A DNA stretch of 64,000 nt. It comes from Bifidobacterium asteroides. Its GTDB lineage: Bacteria; Actinomycetota; Actinomycetes; Actinomycetales; Bifidobacteriaceae. Shown in pieces: positions 37,917 through 47,219 of this stretch; position 1 is the first letter of the stretch, and each line of letters begins with the position of its first letter. The stretch spans positions 868,001 to 932,000 of the forward strand of contig NZ_CP048272.1 in NCBI RefSeq assembly GCF_019469425.1. Reading direction: 5' to 3'. The translations under genes were made by a program, and so were the position numbers. The notes beneath the pieces were generated by a model. It saw only the letters and a program-made list of their open reading frames with translations. It was not told where the DNA came from and did no database searches.

Positions 37917-37942
37917 CTTCAAGTACTTGAAGTTCCTAGGCT
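37913..37942 (+). promoter_or_regulatory. MerR-type promoter with palindromic operator
   Basis: TTGACT (37913-37918) and TAGGCT (37937-37942) are 18 bases apart. A perfect 18-base palindrome, ACTTCAAGT followed by ACTTGAAGT (37916-37933), fills the space between them. An operator centred in a slightly long spacer is the hallmark of MerR-family promoters, and the next gene encodes a MerR protein, so autoregulation is likely. Confidence 0.8.
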
Positions 37943-37950
37943 GGATGGGT

Positions 37951-38472
37951 ATGACCACCATCATGCAGCCCCAGGCTGAAACCCAGACCGCCCAAACCCA
38001 GGCCGACCAGGAATCCGGGCCCTGGTACACCATTCGCCAGGCCTCGCTCATGTCAGGGATGCCGGAGACTACCCTGCGCTACTACGAGACCATCGGCATC
38101 ATTCCGCCCATCGCCAGGGATCCCTCAAGCGGCCACCGCTGCTACAACCAGGAGGATCTGGACCTGCTGGAGACCATCTCCTGCCTGAGCGCCACGGGCA
38201 TGTCCCTGGAGCACATGCGGGAGTATCTGGGCAACCGCGCGGCGGGATCCGAGGCCGCCGGACGGCAGATCGAACTCCTGGACGAGCAGGAACAGCGGCT
38301 GGACCAGCGGATGGCCGACCTGCGCGCACGGAAACGGTATGTGCAGCTCAAAATAAAATACTGGGGGCGCATCCGCGACCACGACCAGGCTGGTGCAACA
38401 CAACTAATCAGTCAGAGTGCCCAGATTATCGAGGCCGCCAAGCGTAGCGGCAACGAGCGGCTGCCGGGCTGA
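37951..38472 (+). CDS. MerR family transcriptional regulator
   Basis: 173 residues from ATG 37951. An N-terminal linker of about 25 residues leads to the MerR helix-turn-helix YTIRQASLMSGMPETTLRYY, then the wing and dimerisation coiled coil (about 95-150). No cysteine or metal pattern marks an effector; the form is closest to AdhR/NmlR-like regulators that sense electrophiles or redox state. Alternative starts are TTG 37927, ATG 37945 and ATG 37963. Start 37951 lies 8 bases after the -10 box, so the mRNA may be leaderless. It converges with the Fic gene. Confidence 0.85.
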   Translation: MTTIMQPQAETQTAQTQADQESGPWYTIRQASLMSGMPETTLRYYETIGIIPPIARDPSSGHRCYNQEDLDLLETISCLSATGMSLEHMREYLGNRAAGSEAAGRQIELLDEQEQRLDQRMADLRARKRYVQLKIKYWGRIRDHDQAGATQLISQSAQIIEAAKRSGNERLPG

Positions 38473-38482
38473 AGCTGCCGAC

Positions 38483-39214
38483 TCAGTGGGCTGGGCCCTG
38501 GTCCCATCCGGCGATCAGGAATATTCGAGTTGGGTTGACCGGGCGGACTATGCCCGCAATCAGGACCTGCAGATCATCGGTCTTGCCTCGGAGCGCTCGC
38601 TGGATGGCCCGGCGGTGGGCGGCCGGATCAGCCCGTCCCCAATCCAGGTCCCAGCCTGCATCGTGGGACAAGCGTGAGAGGAAGATGCGCAGAGTCATGC
38701 CGTTGCAGTCGGCGAAGGGGTGCAGATAGGAGAGCTCGTCATAATAGTGAACCAGGCGGTCCGTGAAGACCGGACGATCCAGATTGGCCAGATTGCGTTC
38801 GGCCGCCAGCTCCTGGCCGATGGCTGCCGCACCCTGCTCCAGCATGGCCGCCGGATACAGGCTGGCATCGTCGTCTGATTGGGGTCGGCGCAGCACTCGC
38901 CCTTCCGGCAGACTGGGCAGCAGCCGACGGTGGATGTCCCGCAGCTCTTCAAGATCTCCCTCGGTCGCCCAAGGCCGCTGACAGATCAGGATGCTCCGCA
39001 GAAAGAGGGCATCCGCCGGGGTATCTGCCTTGGCCTTCTTATGACTGCTCTGTGCCTCCAAGCGTCGGGCCTGGTCGGCCAGTGACTCGGCCTGCCTTCT
39101 GCCCGCCATAAAGTCGCTGGCCGCCTGAAGAGCCAAAGGACTGGGCCGACGGTCATCCAGAAGCAGGTTGCGCATGGCGAAGGCCACGGCGCTCTGACGT
39201 TCGGCTGGTGTCAT
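38483..39214 (-). CDS. Fic-domain protein with altered active-site motif
   Basis: 243 residues from ATG 39214; the frame is open to 39469 but overlaps ftsK there. The Fic core contains FTDRLVHYYDELSYLHPF and continues as HPFADCNGMTLR (about 165-176). The classical motif is HPFxxGNGRxxR; the first glycine is replaced by cysteine and the motif's arginine/lysine by methionine. The catalytic histidine, phenylalanine, asparagine and last arginine remain. Fic enzymes usually transfer AMP to target proteins; the changes may lower or redirect activity. A possible minus-strand promoter puts the transcript start at or beside the ATG. Confidence 0.75.
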   Translation of the reverse strand: MTPAERQSAVAFAMRNLLLDDRRPSPLALQAASDFMAGRRQAESLADQARRLEAQSSHKKAKADTPADALFLRSILICQRPWATEGDLEELRDIHRRLLPSLPEGRVLRRPQSDDDASLYPAAMLEQGAAAIGQELAAERNLANLDRPVFTDRLVHYYDELSYLHPFADCNGMTLRIFLSRLSHDAGWDLDWGRADPAAHRRAIQRALRGKTDDLQVLIAGIVRPVNPTRIFLIAGWDQGPAH

Positions 39215-39221
39215 GCCAACG

Positions 39222-39250
39222 ATGCTAGCCCTGGCGGCCCCCGTCTGAAA
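39222..39250 (-). promoter_or_regulatory. Possible promoter of the fic gene
   Basis: On the minus strand TTTCAG (39250-39245) and TAGCAT (39227-39222) are 17 bases apart. The -10 box ends 7 bases before the ATG and there is no good ribosome-binding site, which suggests a leaderless mRNA. Confidence 0.4.
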
Positions 39251-39314
39251 GAGTTGTGCACACTGACCCGGAGAACCCGATGCGGACCGGGGTTCTGGGT
39301 AGGCTGAAAGGGTT

Positions 39315-42038
39315 ATGACACGTAAGCAGCAAGCAGACGCACGCGGTCGCGGCCGGACCGCATCCAAGGACAGCCAAGACCCGGAACCCTTCTGGCATAA
39401 GGTCTTGCTGGCCCTGCCCCGGGGCATGGGATCCTTGGTTCGTGCCGTGGCCGGCAAAAACGGCGACAACTCCGCCTATCGCAAGGACGGACTCTGCTTC
39501 GTACTGGTCATCCTGGCCGTGCTTTTCTGCGCCAGCGAATGGTTCCGCGTGAACGGCTTTCTGGGGCGGGGGCTGCATGCCCTGGCTGCGGGCGTTCTGG
39601 GACTCTGCAGCATCATCCTGCCGGTGGTTCTGCTCTTTGCGGCCTTCCGGCTGGTCTGCTACACCGGGCGCGAGGCCGGCAACCTGCCTGTGGTGGGCGG
39701 ACTCATGGTGGTGCTCTGGTCGGTCTGCTCCATTCTGGACGTGCTCATGGCCTCGGATTATCGCGGCTTTGACATGAAGGCCATCAGTGACTCAGGCGGC
39801 CTTCTGGGGTTCTTTCTGGGGTCGCCTCTGGCCTGGGGGCTGTCCAAGGTCTTCGCCGTAGTCATCTTTGTTCTTGTGGCCATTTTCGGTCTCTTCATCA
39901 CCTTTAGATTCCATATGAGTGACCTCATGGCCTGGCTGCGCGGCAAGAGGACCCATGACTCCAGCTCGGCTTCGCCGCAGACCGCCCCCAACGAGGTCAG
40001 ACTGGGCGATGACACCCTGCCCCTGGAGCCCGGCGTGCCCACCCACCAGGAGCCGGACCAGGAGGATACCCAGAACTCCGGCAGGAACGGGGTGGTTGGC
40101 TGGCTTAGTCGCTTGCTGCATGGCCGCATCGGCAAGGACACGGACACCCATCTTGAGCGTTACGAGGCTGACGAGCCCTTCTCCCAGGCGGCCTCGCTGG
40201 AGGGTGCTGACCAGAGTGATCAGTCGGCGCAGGGTGCCGAGTCTGATCACGTGTCCACGCAGAACATGCCCGCGGTGGAGGCCCCGGCCACGGCTGCTCT
40301 GCTGGATGCCAGGGAGCATGGGCACCCCAAGGTGGATCCGGCCGCGCTGTCCGGCGTGGGGGCCTCGGACCCCTGGGCCGCCGCCGCAGCAGCAGCCGAC
40401 ACCGTGCAGATGGATGGCCAGCCCGCTTCGGGAGCAGGGAGCCAGACAGCCGGAGCCCAGGGTGCGGGAGCACAGGGTACCGACGCGTCAAGCTCCTCCG
40501 ATGACCGCCAGGTGGACGAGAGCCGGCCCTATGTGCTGCCCAGCACGGACCTGCTGGTCAAGGGGAAGCCTCACGCGGTCAGGACCTCAGCCAACGACGC
40601 AGTCATCAAGGCCTTGCAGTCAACCTTCCAGCAGTTCGATGTGGACGCCAAGGTGGTGGGCTTCCTGCGTGGCCCCTCGGTCACCCAGTACGAGGTGGAG
40701 TTGGGGCCGGGCGTCAAAGTGGAGAAGGTCACCAATCTTCAGCGCAACATCGCCTACGCGGTGGCCAGTTCGGACGTTCGCATCCTGTCTCCTATCCCCG
40801 GCAAGTCGGCCATCGGCATCGAGATTCCCAATGTGGACCGCGAGATCGTCCACCTGGGCGACGTGCTGCGCTCCGACAAGGCCAAGCAGGACGACAACCC
40901 CATGATGACCGCCGTGGGCAAGGATGTGGAAGGCCACTATGTGACCGCCGACCTGACCAAGATGCCCCACCTGCTGGTGGCCGGCGCTACGGGTTCGGGC
41001 AAGTCCAGTTTCATCAACTCCATGCTAGTTTCGCTGATTATGCGGGCCACGCCAGAACAGGTCCGCCTGATCATGGTGGATCCCAAGCGCGTGGAGCTGA
41101 GTGCCTATGCTGGCATTCCTCACCTGCTCACGCCCATCATCACCGAGCCCAAGAAGGCCGCCCAGGCCCTGGAGTGGGTGGTCAAGGAGATGGATGCCCG
41201 CTACGACGACCTGCAGTTCTTCGGATTCCGGCACATCAAGGACTTCAACAAGGCCGTGCGCGAGGGCAAGGTCCACGCACCGGCCGGCTCCAACCGCAAG
41301 GTGGCGCCTTATCCATACCTGGTCGTGGTGGTCGACGAGATGGCCGACCTGATGATGGTGGCCAAGAACGACGTGGAGAGCTCCATCCAGCGGATCACCC
41401 AGCTGGCACGTGCGGCCGGCGTGCACTTGGTCCTGGCCACACAGCGGCCCTCGGTGGACGTGGTCACCGGTCTGATCAAAGCCAACATCCCCTCCAGACT
41501 GGCCTTTGCCACATCCTCCTCGACGGATTCCCGAGTCATTCTGGATGCCACTGGCGCCGAGACCCTGATCGGCCAGGGCGATGCCCTCTTCCTGCCCATG
41601 GGGCAGGCCAAGCCCACCCGCGTCCAGGGAGCCTGGGTCTCCGAGTCCGAGATCCGCAAGGCGGTGGATTATGTGCGCACCCAGCGCAAACCCCATTACC
41701 GCGAAGACATCGAGCAGATGGCCGACAAGGCCGACCACAAGAACGAGATTCAGGAGGAGATCGGCGACGACATGGACGAGCTGCTCCAGGCGGCCGAGCT
41801 GGTGGTGACCACCCAGTTCGGATCCACCTCCATGCTCCAGCGCAAACTGCGTGTGGGTTTCGCCAGGGCAGGGAGGCTGATGGACCTGCTGGAGTCGAGG
41901 GGAATCGTAGGGCCGTCGGAGGGCTCCAAGGCCCGCGAGGTGCTCATTCAGCCGCCGCAGCTGCAGCAGGCCCTGGCCTTCATCCGAGGCGACGCCACCT
42001 CCATGGATCCTGCCCCCGATGAGCAAGCGCAGGGCTGA
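39315..42038 (+). CDS. ftsK: DNA translocase FtsK/SpoIIIE
   Basis: 907 residues. Four membrane helices in the first 200 residues anchor it at the septum. A linker of about 200 residues rich in Asp, Gln, Ala and Gly follows, then the motor: Walker [12 protein letters not shown] near residue 555 and Walker [13 protein letters not shown] near 675. The C-terminal gamma winged helix ([19 protein letters not shown]) reads KOPS-like sites and contacts XerD. It pumps DNA into daughter cells and activates XerCD; both recombinases are in this window. GAAAGGG precedes the ATG. It starts the ftsK-pgsA-cinA-clgR block. Confidence 0.95.
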   Translation: MTRKQQADARGRGRTASKDSQDPEPFWHKVLLALPRGMGSLVRAVAGKNGDNSAYRKDGLCFVLVILAVLFCASEWFRVNGFLGRGLHALAAGVLGLCSIILPVVLLFAAFRLVCYTGREAGNLPVVGGLMVVLWSVCSILDVLMASDYRGFDMKAISDSGGLLGFFLGSPLAWGLSKVFAVVIFVLVAIFGLFITFRFHMSDLMAWLRGKRTHDSSSASPQTAPNEVRLGDDTLPLEPGVPTHQEPDQEDTQNSGRNGVVGWLSRLLHGRIGKDTDTHLERYEADEPFSQAASLEGADQSDQSAQGAESDHVSTQNMPAVEAPATAALLDAREHGHPKVDPAALSGVGASDPWAAAAAAADTVQMDGQPASGAGSQTAGAQGAGAQGTDASSSSDDRQVDESRPYVLPSTDLLVKGKPHAVRTSANDAVIKALQSTFQQFDVDAKVVGFLRGPSVTQYEVELGPGVKVEKVTNLQRNIAYAVASSDVRILSPIPGKSAIGIEIPNVDREIVHLGDVLRSDKAKQDDNPMMTAVGKDVEGHYVTADLTKMPHLLVAGATGSGKSSFINSMLVSLIMRATPEQVRLIMVDPKRVELSAYAGIPHLLTPIITEPKKAAQALEWVVKEMDARYDDLQFFGFRHIKDFNKAVREGKVHAPAGSNRKVAPYPYLVVVVDEMADLMMVAKNDVESSIQRITQLARAAGVHLVLATQRPSVDVVTGLIKANIPSRLAFATSSSTDSRVILDATGAETLIGQGDALFLPMGQAKPTRVQGAWVSESEIRKAVDYVRTQRKPHYREDIEQMADKADHKNEIQEEIGDDMDELLQAAELVVTTQFGSTSMLQRKLRVGFARAGRLMDLLESRGIVGPSEGSKAREVLIQPPQLQQALAFIRGDATSMDPAPDEQAQG

Positions 42039-42145
42039 ACATCGGCCCGATGAGCCGGGTCTGGTCTACCGTTATGATGAAACTGCCGCCCGGCATGTAT
42101 TGTTGGACGGCCCGAGCGCACGAGTATCGCGTATAAGGAGTGGCA

Positions 42146-42751
42146 ATGCAGGAGCATGCCGAGTCAGAGACCGGTCGTGAGAGGCGTAGGCTTCTCGAAG
42201 GATGGAATTCTCCCCCAAATCTGGTCACCTACACCCGTATCCTCCTGGTCCTGATCTTCATCGCTCTGGATCTGATGGCCGGTCCTTGGGGCGAGCGCAG
42301 ACCTGGCATGCGGTGGACCGCCGCAGTGCTCTTCATCCTCGCCGCCTCGACCGACAAGCTTGACGGGTGGCTGGCCCGCCGATACAACCAGGTGACCGAA
42401 CTGGGCAAGCTCATGGATCCCATTGCCGACAAGCTGCTGATCTGCTCAGCGCTGATTGTGGCATCCGTCTTCGGCGAGCTCTGGTGGTGGATCACCCTGC
42501 TCTTCCTAGTGCGGGAACTGGGCATCACCCTGCTGCGGGTCCTGGTCATCAACAAGCAGGGCCAGGTCATCGCCGCCTCCCGGGCTGGCAAGTACAAGAC
42601 CCTGTTTGAGTGCATCGGTCTGGGTATGCTCATGGTGCCCCTGTCGCCTGTTTGGCCCTGGTACCTGGTGACAACCCGTGTGGTCATCCTGGTGGCCCTG
42701 GCCCTCTGCCTCTACTCGGGGGCAGAATACCTGATAGGGATGCGGCGATGA
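42146..42751 (+). CDS. pgsA: CDP-diacylglycerol-glycerol-3-phosphate 3-phosphatidyltransferase
   Basis: 201 residues from ATG 42146, with AAGGAG (42135-42140) 5 bases upstream. The CDP-alcohol phosphotransferase motif D-G-(x2)-A-R-(x8)-G-(x3)-D-(x3)-D is present in LDGWLARR through GKLMDPIADK. Four to five membrane helices. It makes phosphatidylglycerol phosphate. The cinA start overlaps its stop (ATGA). Confidence 0.92.
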   Translation: MQEHAESETGRERRRLLEGWNSPPNLVTYTRILLVLIFIALDLMAGPWGERRPGMRWTAAVLFILAASTDKLDGWLARRYNQVTELGKLMDPIADKLLICSALIVASVFGELWWWITLLFLVRELGITLLRVLVINKQGQVIAASRAGKYKTLFECIGLGMLMVPLSPVWPWYLVTTRVVILVALALCLYSGAEYLIGMRR

Positions 42752-43317
42752 TCGGCAAGAGCGTGCAGGCCCGCTGCGACGACCTGGCTGGACGGATCAT
42801 CGACACCTGCCGTGATTCTGGCCTGTTGCTGGCTGCAGCCGAATCGCTGACCGGGGGACTGCTGGCCGATGCTTTCGTCAGGATTCCCGGGGCGTCAGAC
42901 GTCTTTCTGGGCTCGGCCGTCACCTATGACATCGCCGCCAAGGCAGCCATCCTCAAAGTGGACCAGGATCTGCTGGCCACCCAGGGCGCAGTCCATCCCC
43001 GGGTTGCCCAGGAGATGGCCGAGGGCACGGCCAGGCTTTACACCAGGCCGGGGCACGAAGATACTGTTATAGGCATGGCCACTACAGGTGTGGCTGGGCC
43101 TGGTCCTGATGGGGGTGATCCTGCTGGGCTGGTCTACATCGGTCTGGCTCTGCCCGCCCGGGTGATGGGTCGACGTATAGAGACTGGCCTTCAGTCCCAT
43201 GTCTACCGGACTTATGCCTATGAGCTGCATCTGGATGGCGATCGGGAACAGGTGCGCCGGGGGACGGTCATGCGGATTCTGGAACAGCTGGATCGGGCCT
43301 TGCGCTCGCGGGGCTGA
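42748..43317 (+). CDS. cinA: CinA C-terminal family protein (nicotinamide-nucleotide amidohydrolase, PncC)
   Basis: 189 residues from ATG 42748. It has only the CinA C-terminal domain: AAAESLTGGLLADAFV, FLGSAVTYD and TTGVAGPGPDGGDPAGLVYI. The domain hydrolyses nicotinamide mononucleotide to nicotinate mononucleotide and ammonia, salvaging NMN released, for example, by NAD-dependent DNA ligase. It is coupled to pgsA by an ATGA overlap and lies before clgR, the standard actinobacterial order. Confidence 0.9.
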   Translation: MIGKSVQARCDDLAGRIIDTCRDSGLLLAAAESLTGGLLADAFVRIPGASDVFLGSAVTYDIAAKAAILKVDQDLLATQGAVHPRVAQEMAEGTARLYTRPGHEDTVIGMATTGVAGPGPDGGDPAGLVYIGLALPARVMGRRIETGLQSHVYRTYAYELHLDGDREQVRRGTVMRILEQLDRALRSRG

Positions 43318-43463
43318 CGGCCTGATGCGGTCAGTCGCTTTTACGGTTTTTACGGCTTCCGCAAGTCGATGTCGAACCTTCTGCCTGCGGAATGCTGTAG
43401 TCGGCAGGCCAAAGCAAGAGGGTGCCTGTATTGAGCCATCCCTCATGTTCCCTGATTTCTTTC

Positions 43464-43494
43464 TTGCGCATACGTGACCTTGGTCACAAAGCAA
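43464..43494. promoter_or_regulatory. Nested inverted repeat upstream of clgR, possible operator
   Basis: GTGACC-TT-GGTCAC (43474-43487) is flanked by CTTGC (43464-43468) and GCAAG (43490-43494), making two nested dyads. It lies 93 bases before the clgR start. It could be a regulator binding site or a structure at the end of the cinA transcript. Confidence 0.4.
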
Positions 43495-43586
43495 GCATTT
43501 CGGGTTCCTCCCCTGGAATAATCTACTGGCTCGTCTGTTGGTCAATGTGTAAGAAGTTGAACACGATAATGGCGAAAGGGGCTGCT

Positions 43587-44105
43587 ATGGCCAGCACCGA
43601 GACCGTGATGACTCGAACCAACGATACCTATGATGTCAAGCCGGCTGCACCCGGAGTGGAGCGCAATGCACGGGTTCGTGATCTGACACCTGCCCAGCGT
43701 CGTGCCGTCGTCTTCGCCCAGCAACAGGTTATCCGCGCCAAGGCCGCCAAGAAGGCCAAGGAGGAGCGCCAGGCCAATCTGAACAAGATGTGGATGGAGG
43801 AGGACGGCATGGAGGCCAGCCGTCAGCGGGCAGCCTCCGCCAGCGATGGCCGGGCCGTCCCCCACACCGTCTCCCTGCGCGAGGCCCTGGGCCACGTGCT
43901 GCGCGAGCTGAGGACCAATGATCACAAGACCCTGCGTGAGGTCAGCGAGAAGGCCGGCGTGTCCCTGGGCTACCTGTCCGAGGTGGAACGCGGCCAGAAG
44001 GAGGCCAGTTCTGAACTGCTGAGCTCCATCGCCGACGCGCTGGGCCTGGGTGTGCCGCAGACCCTGCGGATGGTGGCGGACTATCTGGAGTCCACTCAGG
44101 AGTAA
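43587..44105 (+). CDS. clgR: XRE-family regulator ClgR
   Basis: 172 residues from ATG 43587, with AAAGGGG 5 bases upstream; the frame is open from 43422 and ATG 43569 is an alternative. An unusual N-terminal extension of about 85 residues, basic and alanine-rich ([17 protein letters not shown]), precedes the helix-turn-helix [15 protein letters not shown] / [19 protein letters not shown]. ClgR activates clp protease and other stress genes in actinobacteria. Position after ftsK-pgsA-cinA and before recA-recX supports the name. Confidence 0.85.
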   Translation: MASTETVMTRTNDTYDVKPAAPGVERNARVRDLTPAQRRAVVFAQQQVIRAKAAKKAKEERQANLNKMWMEEDGMEASRQRAASASDGRAVPHTVSLREALGHVLRELRTNDHKTLREVSEKAGVSLGYLSEVERGQKEASSELLSSIADALGLGVPQTLRMVADYLESTQE

Positions 44106-44145
44106 ACATGTCTGGTCCGGTTGGAGGATCCGGCGGATCGTTCTT

Positions 44146-44184
44146 GAGGGCGTCCGGTTCTGAGGAACCAGGCGCCCTCTTCTG
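44146..44184 (+). terminator. Terminator after clgR
   Basis: GAGGGCG (44146-44152) pairs with CGCCCTC (44173-44179), with an inner GGTTC/GAACC stem and a TCTTCT tail. Confidence 0.65.
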
Positions 44185-44250
44185 CCAACTGTCGGTTGCA
44201 GCCGTAGAAGGTGTGTGACAGGGTGGGTCTTGGACGAAAGGTGATGTCTG

Positions 44251-44484
44251 GTGCGTGAGCGGGAATTCTGGCAGCTGCTGGAGGAGGTCTTCGGCCGGGT
44301 CTACGGGCGCAGTCTGGCCCGTGACCAGAGGCTGACCGCCCTGGATGCCATGACCGTAATAGAGGCCCTGGATGCGGGCGTGGAGCCGCGCGTGGTTTGG
44401 AATGTCCTCTGCGATCAGATGGAGATCCCCGACTCCCGCCGCTGGGGGAAGGACCACAATGCACCGCCCTTGCCGGCAGCCTGA
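44251..44484 (+). CDS. DUF3046 family protein
   Basis: 77 residues from GTG 44251. The sequence REREFWQLLEEVFG, with the later VEPRVVWNVLCDQMEIPDSRRWG, matches the small DUF3046 proteins regularly found just upstream of recA in actinobacteria. Function unknown. Confidence 0.88.
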   Translation: MREREFWQLLEEVFGRVYGRSLARDQRLTALDAMTVIEALDAGVEPRVVWNVLCDQMEIPDSRRWGKDHNAPPLPAA

Positions 44485-44533
44485 TCAGCGGGTTTTATCC
44501 TCCGCGAATTCATGACGTATTCCGGGTGATTTT

Positions 44534-44563
44534 CGAACATTTGTTCGCATTGTCAGGTATACT
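44534..44563 (+). promoter_or_regulatory. LexA (SOS) box and promoter of recA
   Basis: CGAACATTTGTTCG (44534-44547) is a perfect actinobacterial LexA site (GAAC-N4-GTTC). TATACT at 44558-44563 is a good -10 box 10 bases later, so LexA would cover the -35 region. The resulting recA leader is about 140 bases. Confidence 0.9.
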
Positions 44564-44712
44564 GATGCTTATGGTCCGGTGACCATCGGCACGTTCGACC
44601 ACATCGGGCGCCGGGACCGCAGACGGGCTCCGACGGCGGATAGGCTGTCAATCGTGAGGTCGTCAATCAGGGTGTCGTCACCGTAAGGTCGGTTACGAAG
44701 AAGGAGAGCCAT

Positions 44713-45867
44713 ATGGCACGTCAGAGCAACAGTGGCAAGGCGAAGAAGGAAGAGGAGGGCGGGGTCGACCCCCGTCGCCAGGCAGCCTTGAACACGGCCC
44801 TCGCGCAGGTGGAGAAGAGCTTCGGCAAGGGTTCGGCCATGCGTCTGGGCGACAAGCCCACCCAGGATGTGGAGGTCATTCCCACCGGGTCCCTGGCCTT
44901 GGACATGGCCCTGGGCATTGGTGGACTGCCCCGTGGCCGCATCGTTGAGATTTACGGTCCAGAATCCTCGGGCAAGACCACCTTGGCGCTGCATGCGGTA
45001 GCCAATGCACAGGCCGGTGGTGGAGTGGCTGCCTTCATCGATGCCGAGCACGCTCTGGATCCTGAGTACGCCAAGAAGCTGGGCGTAGACACGGACTCCC
45101 TGATCGTCTCCCAGCCGGACAACGGCGAGCAGGCGCTGGAGATCGCCGACATGCTGATCCGGTCGGGCGCCTTGGATGTAATCGTCATCGATTCGGTGGC
45201 CGCCTTGGTCCCCAAGGCCGAGATCGAGGGCGACATGGGCGACAGCCACGTGGGTCTGCAGGCCCGGCTGATGAGCCAGGCCCTGCGCAAGATGACCGGC
45301 GCCCTGTCACAGGCCAACACCACGGCCATCTTCATCAACCAGCTCAGGGAGAAGATCGGCGTCTTCTTCGGCAGCCCGGAGACCACCACCGGCGGCAAGG
45401 CACTGAAGTTCTACGCCTCGGTCCGCCTGGACATCCGCCGTATCCAGACCCTGAAGAACGGCGACGAGGCGGTGGGCAACCGCACCAAGGTCAAAGTGGT
45501 CAAGAACAAGATGGCTCCGCCCTTCAAGATTGCTGAATTCGACATTCTCTACGGGGAGGGCATCTCCAAGGAGGGTTCGGTTCTGGATATGGCCCTGCAG
45601 ACCAACATCGTCAAGAAGTCGGGATCCTGGTTCACCTACGAGGGCGATCAGCTGGGTCAGGGCAGGGAGAACGTTCGTCAGTTCCTCAAGGATAACCCCG
45701 GCCTGACCAAGGAGATTGAGGATAAGGTCAAGGTTGCTTTCGGCCTTATTCCCGCCCCCTCCGAGGACAACAAGGTCGATCAAGCTGATGCTGCTCAAGG
45801 CAGCAAGAAAGACGACTCGGCTCCTGTCGACATCAACAACACTGTGCCCACTGCCCAGGCCGCATGA
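44713..45867 (+). CDS. recA: Recombinase A
   Basis: 384 residues. Walker [10 protein letters not shown] near 75-83, the L1/L2 DNA loops ([37 protein letters not shown]) and the INQLREKIG segment are all standard. It drives homologous recombination and LexA self-cleavage. AAGGAGAG lies 5 bases before the ATG. A LexA box controls it. The C-terminal tail (after about 345) is Asp/Ala/Gln-rich. recX follows after 4 bases. Confidence 0.98.
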   Translation: MARQSNSGKAKKEEEGGVDPRRQAALNTALAQVEKSFGKGSAMRLGDKPTQDVEVIPTGSLALDMALGIGGLPRGRIVEIYGPESSGKTTLALHAVANAQAGGGVAAFIDAEHALDPEYAKKLGVDTDSLIVSQPDNGEQALEIADMLIRSGALDVIVIDSVAALVPKAEIEGDMGDSHVGLQARLMSQALRKMTGALSQANTTAIFINQLREKIGVFFGSPETTTGGKALKFYASVRLDIRRIQTLKNGDEAVGNRTKVKVVKNKMAPPFKIAEFDILYGEGISKEGSVLDMALQTNIVKKSGSWFTYEGDQLGQGRENVRQFLKDNPGLTKEIEDKVKVAFGLIPAPSEDNKVDQADAAQGSKKDDSAPVDINNTVPTAQAA

Positions 45868-45871
45868 CGCG

Positions 45872-46828
45872 ATGATCTCGGCCGAGGACTTCCTCAAGGA
45901 AAATCCTGTCCGTCTGGCGCAGGCCGAGGATTCCACCGACTCCAGCACAGAGTCGAAGTATTCTCGGTCGGACCGGTTGCAGGCAGACACTGTGGGTTTG
46001 TCTGGTCCGGCAGGTTCGGCGGGATCAGCAGGTATCGGAGCAGCTCTTGATTCTGCCCAGAAGGATGACAGCTACAAGGAAGACGGCCGCCCAGTGCAGG
46101 CCGCTGCCCTGGGTCTGGGGCATGGAGCCCAGTTCGGAGGCAGTCTGGAAGATATAGACAATGCTGCCAATGCTGATGTGGGTGATGGATCCCTGCCAGG
46201 TCGTCATTCCCTTGGCCGCCGTTCTGCCCGGGGTTCCGACAGGAGAACCCGCCGTCGTGGCCGTCGCCCGCGTGCTGGCGGCTTTGGCGGAAGTTCCGCG
46301 CCTGCAGCCCCACGAGCAGATGCAGAGGATGCAGATGCCTGCCAGGAGGCTGCCCTGACCCTGCTGGATGCGGCGGCTCGTTCCAGCGGAGCTTTGGCCC
46401 GTCGCCTGGTCAATAAGGGGTTTGACACGAACGTGGTCGATCAGGTGATTGACCGGCTGATCAGGCTGCGCCTGGTGGATGACCAGGCTTATGCCCAGGA
46501 TCTGTTGCATTCCTGCTTGCATCGCACCATGGGGGAGCGGGGAGTGCTTTCGGAGATGACACGTAAGGGTTTGGATCCGGGACTGGCTGCACAGGTAGTG
46601 GCCCAAGCATCTCGTGAGGGACTCTTCGTCGACTCCGCCTACGAACTTGGCCGCAAGGTGGCCCGCAAGACAGCCGGACTGGATCTCAAGGTCCGCAAAC
46701 GGCGATTCTGGAGTGCTGGATCCCGCAAGGGCCACAGTCCCGGCCTTCTCACCCAAGTGGCAGCGGAGCTTTTCGTCTCTGATGATCCTCTCGATGGAGC
46801 TGATTGCTGCCAAGGCACCATAAGGTAA
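45872..46828 (+). CDS. recX: RecX, regulator of RecA
   Basis: 318 residues from ATG 45872. The RecX three-helix repeats occupy about 155-295 (ALTLLDAAARSSGALARRLVNKG, VVDQVIDRLIRLRLVDDQAYA). RecX binds and limits RecA filaments. The N-terminal 150 residues are unusual: Ser/Asp/Gly-rich and low complexity, ending in an arginine-rich stretch RRTRRRGRRPRAGG. Most RecX proteins are 150-200 residues, so this one carries a large extension. The stop lies only about 8 bases before the convergent rnpB 3' end. Confidence 0.88.
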   Translation: MISAEDFLKENPVRLAQAEDSTDSSTESKYSRSDRLQADTVGLSGPAGSAGSAGIGAALDSAQKDDSYKEDGRPVQAAALGLGHGAQFGGSLEDIDNAANADVGDGSLPGRHSLGRRSARGSDRRTRRRGRRPRAGGFGGSSAPAAPRADAEDADACQEAALTLLDAAARSSGALARRLVNKGFDTNVVDQVIDRLIRLRLVDDQAYAQDLLHSCLHRTMGERGVLSEMTRKGLDPGLAAQVVAQASREGLFVDSAYELGRKVARKTAGLDLKVRKRRFWSAGSRKGHSPGLLTQVAAELFVSDDPLDGADCCQGTIR

Positions 46829-46835
46829 GAGGGAA

Positions 46836-47213
46836 GATGAGACCTCTCATATACCCCGGGTTCTGTCATCGTCCGGATAAAATCCGGACGACGGATGGCC
46901 ATCCATCTTGACCTGACGTTGCCGCCAGGCTCTAGCGGCCTACCCGAAGGCGGGACGAGCAACCCCTGAATGCCTTCTGCTTGGCCTTGCTCCCGATGAG
47001 GCTTGCCATGCGGTCGGCGTTACCGTCGACCCGGTGGTCTCTTACACCGCCGTTTCACCCTTGCCCGCCTTGACCAGGCGAGCGGTCTGTTCTCTGTTGC
47101 GCTATCTCTCAGGTCGCCCTGGGCGGACGTTATCCGCCATCGTGCTCTGTGGAGCCCGGAAGTTCCTCAGCCCTTCCCAGGAGGAGGGGCCGCGGCCATC
47201 CGAGAGGTCTCGG
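46836..47213 (-). ncRNA. rnpB: RNase P RNA, bacterial type A
   Basis: Read on the minus strand, the conserved 5' core GAGGAACTTCCGGGCTCC (close to the GAGGAAAGTCCGGGCTCC consensus) is followed by ACAGAGCA, and near the 3' end by ACAGAACCCGG. The P1 helix is a perfect ten-base pairing between the two ends (47202-47211 with 46839-46848, GAGACCTCTC and its complement). Length about 378 nt, normal for type A. The RNA is the catalytic part of the enzyme that trims tRNA 5' leaders. End coordinates are approximate, within a few bases. Confidence 0.93.
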
Positions 47214-47219
47214 GGATAT

